A DNA stretch of 64,000 nt from Diphasiastrum complanatum (Eukaryota; Streptophyta; Lycopodiopsida; Lycopodiales; Lycopodiaceae). Below the pieces are notes generated by a model. It was not told the DNA's origin and did not search any database. It worked only from the letters and a program-made list of their open reading frames with translations. Made by a program: the position numbers and the translations under genes. The DNA lies in NCBI GenBank assembly GCA_029204225.1, contig CM055106.1, forward strand, positions 19,790,149 through 19,854,148, read 5' to 3'. Numbering within the stretch: position 1 is the first letter of the stretch; each line of letters begins with the position of its first letter. Shown here in pieces: positions 57,000-64,000 of the stretch.

Positions 57000-58290
57000 T
57001 TCTCTTGGGTAAAATTTGCCATGACTCCACAATCATCCATGTTTCTATTTTTGTCAGTGCACTCCGTATGAAAGTGTCATCCATGCATCCACAACAGTGC
57101 ATTGTATTTTTTGTACTGAACAAAATGGAACTTAATGTGTTAGGGATACAACATGTACAAAATTGCACGTATTAATAAACCATCTTTCGCAGATGTTGCA
57201 AGTGATGTGCTTGCAAATACTCGTCACAAACGGGGCACGCATTGTAACCACTAGTTTGGAGCCCTACATTGTTACAAAACAACCAACATAATCGTGGGTC
57301 CAATTTTTGAATTGAAAGAAAATTTGTAAATGCACATAAAATTTAAGATAATACCATGAATCAAACCAATAACAAGGATATCTCACCTGAACATTCCCCA
57401 TAGCCAGGAAAGTTGTGCATCGTCCACATCAAGATCCCCTTTACCACAAATCTCTTTGTGTCAGTGGTCTTGATATATCACTCATTGAACTCCTTGCCAT
57501 AGAATCTTTAGCTCATCTATCAAAGGAGCCATATACATGTCCATATTTTTCAGGGACAAGAAGGACGAGCATTAGGTGCCCCTTCTTTATACTTAGCCAA
57601 GGGGGGATGTTGTAGTTTACAAGGACAATCATCCAGGTGGACCATGATGTGGAGTGAAAACTGAATGGATTCACACCATCCATGGCCAACCCCAAATGCA
57701 AATGGCGAGGCTCATCCCTAAATTCATGCCAAGTAGCATCCACATGCTTCCATGTTGGAGAATCGGCAAGGATCCTCATAGTATCGTGAGATAAACGATT
57801 GCTCGAATGCCATGTCATTAGCTCCGCGATGGAATTACACTTTAAAATGTGGCGTATCCTAGGTATGATGGGAAAATGTCTTACCACCTTGGCGGGTATG
57901 GTTGTCCTTGTAAATCTTGCCTGTAGCGGTGTTCCTCACAACGTGGACACGTGCTTGCCTCCTCAAACTCATCTCGATATAATATGCAATCATTGGGACA
58001 TGCATGGATGCTCTTGTAATCCATGCTGACCGCGGATAGCATTTTTTTGGCTTCTTGTCGAGACATCTCCATGGTGTTTTAGTTAGAACCGGGTTGAGAA
58101 CCGAAAATAAAAAATCGTTACCCGACCAACACTGGTCACCCAAGAATAGGTGTTGGATACCAAATATGTCGATGTTTGGACACTTATGGCATCCTTTAAC
58201 CAGATGAGAAATAAAATTTAGCAGATAAGAAATTGTGTCGTCAAGTGCACTATATATTCTTCGACAAGGCTTGGGAGGAGCCGACAATCT
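57000..58290 (-). pseudogene. CACTA TNP2 transposase, copy C
   Basis: Nearly the same as copy B: MDYKSIHACPNDCILYRDEF, STCPRCEEHRYRQDL, a one-base frame change near 57895, then HFPIIPRIRHILKCNSIAEL, WHEFRDEPRHLHLGLAMDGV and NYNIPPWLSIKKGHLMLVLL to 57513. A deletion near 57555 removes the segment that in copy B reads LGKYKAKN. It holds about 165 bases at 57205-57370 that copy B lacks. Upstream sequence to 58290 has no recognised domain. Confidence 0.86.
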
Positions 58291-58940
58291 TTGAAAATTG
58301 TGTGTTTTTTAGAATGCATTAATTTTGAGTTTATTTAGAATGCAGCTCGGAGCAGACAAGAAATACTATTTCTAATTTAGTCAGGGCCTCAGAATTGCCC
58401 TCGATATACTGAAGCTAGTGTGAGGTGTATACCGATGGTCAGACTGATTCTTGAAAGTTTAAAAAAGACTAACATTTTTTGCGGCATTTTTGAAGAGGGA
58501 AGAGGAGTGGGTGATGGAATCTAGGGACGTACATGCTGCCTTTGTCCTCTCCCTTGTTTGTTGATCCTTGCTCACCCACTTTAACCTCCTTGCTATTCTT
58601 ATTCTCCTCACATTTGAGTGCTCCTCTTGCTATTGCTCTTTACTTTCTCCTCTTGCATTTTGCTTGGTCTTCTTGGTCCTCTTGCACTTTGCTTGTTGCC
58701 CTTGCTCTTCCTCTTAGCTTACTCCTTGCAGAATCAAATGTGGGGAGGTCAAGAAAGAAAGGGAAAGTGGAGGATGGAGGATTTTTGATTTGTTGGATGC
58801 AAGGTAATCTCCTTTTTCACTCTCTCTTTCTCTAGCAATCTCAATGTGATCTCATTTGTTATTATTGACACCACGTTTTCTATGAAAGCTTTCCTATGAG
58901 GTGAAGGAGTTGGTGGATCCAATTTTTTGAGAAGTAGGCA
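58291..58940. other. CACTA 5' region and T/C-rich stretch
   Basis: 58380-58440, reversed, resembles 53815-53870 (CGGTATACxCCTCAxACTAG). From 58530 to 58740 the plus strand is rich in CTCTTGC and CTTGCTCTTC words. No gene recognised. Confidence 0.4.
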
Positions 58941-59465
58941 CGCCGGAAAGATCGTCGGAATAGGTGGATCCGCAATATCTACTATTCCGAAGGCTATTTC
59001 GATGACTACTCCAAAGGCACTTCCAGGTGGGGGTATTGTAGTTGAGGTTGTTGTAGTTGAAGGCAGATCCATAGTTGAGGTTGTTGTAGATTCGGAGTTT
59101 CAGAGAGTCGGAATGCCTATCAAAATATATGGATCTGTTGGATTTGTCATATCAACGCCTATTCCGATGGCTGTTCCGATGCCAAATCCTGCCATTTTCT
59201 GGTGGACATGCTGGATTGCATATGGATGTTTGTTGTTTTTTTCTAAAATTAATTTGCTACAACTGTTTTTTGTGATACTAAACTAAATAAATTGCAACAC
59301 TGGTTTTTGTTTTGCAGATTTCATTATAGCATTTTAGGCAGATCATCATAGCAGCTTCAGGTAGATCATAGCAGGTACTTTCAAGATCAGAATGGAGTTC
59401 GGAATAAATCATGCTAGTTCTAGCAGTATACCAGTGTCTATTCCGACGTTTGTTCTGACCTCTGC
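58941..59465 (+). repeat. Three TCGGAAT / ATTCCGA inverted modules
   Basis: Module 1 at about 58943-59008 (ATCGTCGGAATAGG ... CTATTCCGAAGGC), module 2 at 59098-59187 (GAGTCGGAATGCC ... CCTATTCCGATGG and TTCCGATGCC), module 3 at 59386-59463 (GAGTTCGGAATA ... TATTCCGACG and TTCTGACCTC). Each has two TCGGAA-type words about 14 bases apart, a loop, and the inverted pair. A GTTGAGGTTGTTGTAG direct repeat is at 59041-59090. Confidence 0.65.
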
Positions 59466-59689
59466 TGAGATTTTTTTTTTTGTTCTTTCAAATGACACAT
59501 CTGCGAATGTTATGATACATTTGTAAAGCTTGGGTGTTTTTTTTAGAAGACTATTCAATTGTGCTGACCAGTTCTATGATTTCCCCATGAGGATTTGTTA
59601 CATAGGTTCTTGATATGAAATTGTTTTGCAGTTCTTTATGCCAATTCTTGGGCTCTAACATCATCCAAGCAGCTGACTAACACTGCTCA

Positions 59690-60020
59690 TACATTTTTTA
59701 CAATTCAAAAATAAATTATATGCTAGATTGTTACCAGTCCATGAATGCTAGATTATATACCTCTACTCATAAATGTTTATCTCCTATCTTTTGTTGTAGA
59801 TGCACGTTTTGCAGTATAGGAATACATTCAATTTTATTTTACATTAGGATTTATGAAAATACATCTACACATTTTAGAAACAAATCTGTATATTTAATGA
59901 TGGATTTGTTAATTATGGGTAAAAATCAGTGGAGGTCGGAACAGACCTCGGAATATCTGGTATTCAAGGCACTATACCATCTTTTATTCCGAGGTCCATT
60001 CCGACCTCTGCTCTTACATT
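59690..60020 (+). repeat. Dispersed repeat R, copy 1, with inverted module 4
   Basis: Matches 62350-62670 in two blocks that occur in opposite order in the two copies: TGCTAGATTGTTACCAG to ATTTATCTCC, and GATGCACNTTTTG to GACCTCTGCTC. The module arms are 59932-59955 (GAGGTCGGAACAGACCTCGG) and 59985-60008, complementary at 22 of 24 positions. Confidence 0.85.
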
Positions 60021-60333
60021 CAAAAGCAGATTTGGTAAAAATTGACAATTTGTGTCTGAACAATGCTAGATTATTACCACCTCAGCTATTATATCTAAGA
60101 TTACAAAATTCCTGTCCCAGTTGATACATTTTGACTCAACACCACCACATTTTTTAGATTCTTTCACCACATTGAGGCCTTCATGTTGCTTTCTTGATTA
60201 CGTTTGACCTTGAAATGATGACACTTCTCTACTAGTATTTTTATGAACATGCTGGGGAACCCCATTGTTGGCCTAAGAAAACAAATGATCTCCACTCTCA
60301 ACAATTTGTGGTATACATAATTAATGTTTCAAG
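60021..60333. other. Unassigned stretch
   Basis: AT-rich, no gene recognised. Confidence 0.4.
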
Positions 60334-60444
60334 CTTACTAGATTGTGCTACTCTGATTTGTAGGATCTTAACCTAGTCCTGTTATTTTAATTTACAAGAT
60401 CATAGTTTATGTGTTGTGTATTGGTTATGTTTTCATGCTTAGAA

Positions 60445-60558
<114 letters not shown>

Positions 60559-60989
60559 AAGTAACCAACACTCCCAATTCTAGGAAGGTGTGTAGCCCTT
60601 GTTTTCTTTGATAAAGGCATGGTTCAAATGTTTCTTGTTGGACGATAAGTTCCATGAGAAAGCCCAAACACCGTAGGGAGGGAGCATGTGGTGACATTCT
60701 GAAATAGGATATAACCGTATAGTTTGGGAGTTTTGATTAGCACTCAACTGTGTTCTTTCTTTTTTTAATCCTCGTGTGTGTTATGGTTTTAGGGTTTAGA
60801 GTGTGCGTGTGCATGTGATGCCATTCGTTTATGTTTCATGATTACCAGTTCATGCTAACCTAATTCGCATAATCTTGATTTATGTTTCATGCTTACTAGT
60901 TTGTGCTACTTTGATTTGTAGGATCTTAACCTAGTCCTGATATGTTAATTTGCAAGATCATAATTTATGTGTTGTGTATCAGTTATGTT

Positions 60990-60996
<7 letters not shown>

Positions 60997-61072
<76 letters not shown>
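60997..61072 (+). repeat. (GA)n microsatellite, 76 bp
   Basis: Pure GA array in tandem unit 2. Confidence 0.98.
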
Positions 61073-61074
<2 letters not shown>

Positions 61075-61611
61075 ATGAAAGAGTTAAAGGTAACCAACAC
61101 TCCCAATTCTAGAAAGGTGTGTTGCCCTTCTTTTCTTCCGATAAAGGCATGCTACAAATGTTTCTTGTTGGATGATAAGTTCCACGAGAAAGCCCAAATG
61201 TCGTAGAGAGGGAGCATGTGGTGACATTCTGGAATAGGATTTAACCGTACAGTTCGGGAGTTTTGATTAGCACTCTACTGTGTTATTTTTTTTTTCTATC
61301 CTCGTGTATGTTGAGATTATAGGGTTTAGACTGTGCGTGTGAGTGTGTGATACCATTCGTTTATGTTTCATGATTACCAGTTCATGCTACTCTAATTCGC
61401 AGAATCTTGATTTATGTTTCATGCTTATTAGTTTGTGCTACTCGAATTTGTAGGATCTTAACGTAGTCCTGTTATTTTAATTCCAAGCTATTATACGTAT
61501 TGAGTCAAAGCTACAAGGGCAATACCAACATATAAATCAATTTTCCATCTATAATTATCCACATACCCTAAATTTAAGAATATTGGTGAACACACGAATC
61601 CATTGAGGATG

Positions 61612-62009
61612 CAAAGGGGGCTAACTGGCTCCGCAATCGAATTGTCTGTGCCGATAGGGTGTCTCACCTAAAAATGACGACACCAAAGAAGCATATGGTG
61701 TGTAGGCCATTGGCGTTCTTGAATCTTATGGTTCACCACATCGAAATGAGAAAAGTGTGTCTACTGCTTCAAACTCAATAACATTAAAAGGTTGCATGAG
61801 GTTCATTTGGATTCAAACAAGTGTCCACATGTAACTACTTTGAAGTGTTGTGTTCGAAGTAGCAGCATCCTTTTCTTTCTTCGATGCTACGAACCGCAAG
61901 ATTCAAGAACTACCAAAGGCCTACACACCATACTCCTCTTTTGTGTCTTCATATAAGAGACACCCCCTCATTACATATGAGTCACCTGTGGGGCCAGTGA
62001 GCCTCTTGT
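61612..62009 (+). repeat. Long imperfect hairpin, arms about 160 nt
   Basis: The left arm (61612-61772) and right arm (61856-62009) are reverse complements over most of their length. Clear blocks are TGGTGTGTAGGCC against GGCCTACACACCA, TTCTTGAATCTT against AAGATTCAAGAA, GGGTGTCTC against GAGACACCC, and CATCGAAATGAGAAAAG against CTTTTCTTTCTTCGATG. The loop is about 83 bases. Match is about 75-80 percent by eye. Confidence 0.85.
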
Positions 62010-62176
62010 TGATGTCTATTCCTCAGTGTGGTTCCATTTGGATCATCATTGTTTCTTGAACTTGAAATGGTCGTGAATGAACAATATATGTAATGGTATT
62101 AATGTTGTAGCTATGAGTCAGTATAGATAAAAGTTTTGGAATCCGTTTCACAAAACTCTATTTTTTAAGCCAACGG

Positions 62177-62672
<496 letters not shown>

Positions 62673-63410
62673 TGTCAAAAATGGTGAACTCCTACAACTT
62701 TGCCGCGACGCGAAACGAAGCGATATGAAACGAAGGTCGAATGGCGAACAATTCACGAAAGTCAACATACCTCGAAAACCCTAAAACACGAAGCGAAGCG
62801 AAACTCAAAGGTCAAATGATTCGAGAAAGTCAAACATGCCTCCAGAACCAGAAAGACAGACACCACACGAAACAAAAAAAACGAAAGAAAAATTTTCGCA
62901 CCAAACTGGCAGCTCAACGGGCGTGGAGTCTTAAATTTCACACCCAGTTGAAACGACTAGCAATAACGGAGAGTAACTAATTAGTTGATTAGCGTTAACT
63001 ACTATTGTAATTCTATGTTTAGCTATCTTGTAAACTCCACACAGTGGAGATATAAAAACTATTTTTTTGGATCAAAATATACACAGACAATGTGTGTAAG
63101 TAGAGCAGAAAAGAAAAAGAATAGAAACGAAATAGCTCTGCATGAAAGTCTGCCAACGAGCAGAACAGAGGGAAAGAGCAGAGCGTTAGGCCACCAACGA
63201 GTGAGACACTGACCATCGTGCTCTAAGAAAATAAACTGATAATATAGTTGCTCTATTTCGTGCCTCTCCTTGTCCTCTACTGTCTTGATTGCTAGAATGA
63301 AATCTGTTCTGTGATCTGTAGTCGCGTGTCTAGGCTCCTTTGAGCTTCCGGACAAGAAAATTCAAAGAAACAAATATGTTCGCGACACAGAAACAAACTC
63401 GTTCGCGACA
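62673..63410 (+). repeat. C4 5' LTR
   Basis: From TGTCAAAAATGGTGAAC to GTTCGCGACA, with TG and CA ends; the primer site follows. A GAGATATAAAAAC box at 63047-63059 is a likely TATA element. The left part has an internal near-repeat (TTCACGAAAGTCAACATACC and TTCGAGAAAGTCAAACATGC) about 73 bases apart. Confidence 0.8.
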
Positions 63411-63422
63411 TAATATCAGAGC
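63411..63422 (+). promoter_or_regulatory. C4 primer-binding site
   Basis: TAATATCAGAGC follows the LTR; it differs from TGGTATCAGAGC at two positions, so either decayed or an altered primer. Confidence 0.8.
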
Positions 63423-63471
63423 AAGGTTATCACTACTGATATCTAAATAGTGATTTTCTAGACAACACAAT

Positions 63472-64000
63472 ATGACTACAACGATCCAGACAAGAGTAGC
63501 AATCAGTCTTAATGGCGCAAACTACAGGATATGAAAATTCAAAATCAAAACACTTTTGAAAGACGAAGGCATCTGGTCGGTGACCGAACTCTTAGAGGTG
63601 CAGCCTCCATAGGGAGACCCAAGGAGAGATGAATGGATCAGAAAGAATGAGCGTGCAATGGCGATCATCGTTTCGTCCCTTAATGAAGATCTACTCATGC
63701 AGATTGAAGACTACGAAAGTAGCCATGCAGGATGGGAACATTAAAATAGAAGTATGAAGTGAGGACTGCAGCTTCAGTGATGCATTTTCACAATCAACTA
63801 CAATCCATATGATGAGATGACAACCAGTTAGACCAGCACATTGAGAAGATCAGAACGATCTTCGCTCAACTTGCTGCATCAGGACAAGAGCACCAAGTCC
63901 CAGCATCACAACAGCTGGTGTACTTCATGAAGTCTCTACCTATGTCCTATCAGCCATTGAGAATGCTCATACTGAGTCTACCAGATATGACATTCGACAA
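63472..64000 (+). pseudogene. gag: C4 Gag, partial, with stops
   Basis: From the ATG at 63472: RVAISLNGANYRI, then a TGA where Trp is normal, KFKIKTLLKDEGIWSVTELL. Later ERAMAIIVSSLNEDLLMQIE and, after a frame change, EKIRTIFAQLAASGQEHQV and FMKSLPMSYQPLRMLILSLP. This is the copia Gag pattern (N-Y-x-x-W at the start, then the L-x-x-L-P repeat). It continues beyond the window. Confidence 0.85.

Larger units (their letters stand above)
52672..58440 (-). mobile_element. CACTA/EnSpm transposon, duplicated and partly inverted
   Basis: The region carries two TNP2-type transposase segments (54985-55968 and 57000-58290, both minus) and two DUF4216-type segments (52672-53600 plus, 55969-56990 minus). 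In sense order the right half is TNP2 then DUF4216 then tail; the left half is TNP2 followed, after an inversion, by the same parts. Subterminal hairpin repeats at 53641-54050 and related text at 58380-58440 fit CACTA ends. No clean CACTA/TAGTG termini with 3-bp duplication were found, so the outer limits are approximate. Confidence 0.8.
62673..64000 (+). mobile_element. Ty1/copia retrotransposon C4, 5' part
   Basis: 5' LTR, primer site, leader and Gag start are in the window; the rest runs off the right edge. It is a different family from C1, C2, C3 and C5 by LTR and Gag sequence. Confidence 0.85.

Overview
This 64 kb window reads as nuclear DNA of a land plant with a large, repeat-dominated genome. 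The evidence is Ty3/gypsy elements with chromodomain integrases, Ty1/copia elements primed by initiator tRNA-Met (TGGTATCAGAGC sites), a CACTA/EnSpm transposon with TNP2 and DUF4216-type regions, a LINE end, a tRNA-derived SINE, many long (CT)n/(AG)n arrays, and one spliced host gene. The long AG/CT arrays and heavy decay would suit a fern, another non-seed plant or a gymnosperm, but nothing here fixes the lineage. There is no bacterial-type operon, rRNA gene, functional tRNA gene or CRISPR array.

Layout, left to right. 1-5740: a decayed gypsy element E1 (gag, protease, RNase H, integrase, chromodomain-like tail, 3' LTR) whose RT has been cut out. 5741-about 9850: a second gypsy element E2 lacking gag and 5' LTR but with RT to chromodomain almost intact. 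9851-11640: no recognised gene. 11642-12344: 3' end of a LINE. 12345-19362: copia element C1, joined to the LINE at a CT array and interrupted at its RT YVDD region by a minus-strand gypsy G3 (14961-18115) with a perfect 5-bp target duplication. 21499-22505: a nearly empty gypsy LTR pair (G4). 22897-24719: the last two exons of a HAD-superfamily hydrolase gene, the only convincing host gene. 24720-32263: mostly unassigned, with an 88-bp tRNA-derived SINE flanked by perfect 15-bp repeats at 28202-28319.

32264-35550: a gypsy integrase relic, an unrecognised ORF downstream of it, and a copia RT scrap. 35557-39371: a 67-bp inverted repeat pair enclosing a minus-strand copia relic C5 and a CACTA-type end. 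39760-40536 and 50060-52671: two relics of one copia family C3, both minus strand. 41007-47126: a young copia element C2 with 682-bp LTRs, one continuous frame with three stop codons, and an integrase Glu-to-Lys change; it sits in the LTR of another element. 47640-49180: an antisense LTR relic, a purine-rich degenerate repeat, and a separate LTR with primer site.

52672-58440: a CACTA transposon whose TNP2-DUF4216 segment is present twice and partly inverted. 58940-62670: a repeat neighbourhood with five copies of a TCGGAAT/ATTCCGA inverted module, a tandem 0.55-kb unit carrying (AG)n, a 160-nt-arm hairpin, and a 170-bp AG array. 62673-64000: the 5' LTR, primer site and gag start of a further copia element C4 that runs off the end.

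Most genes are therefore retrotransposon or transposon genes with frameshifts and stops. The layers of insertion (G3 in C1, C2 in another LTR, repeats in the HAD intron) give a relative history of the locus. Coordinates of decayed domains are approximate to about 10-50 bases.
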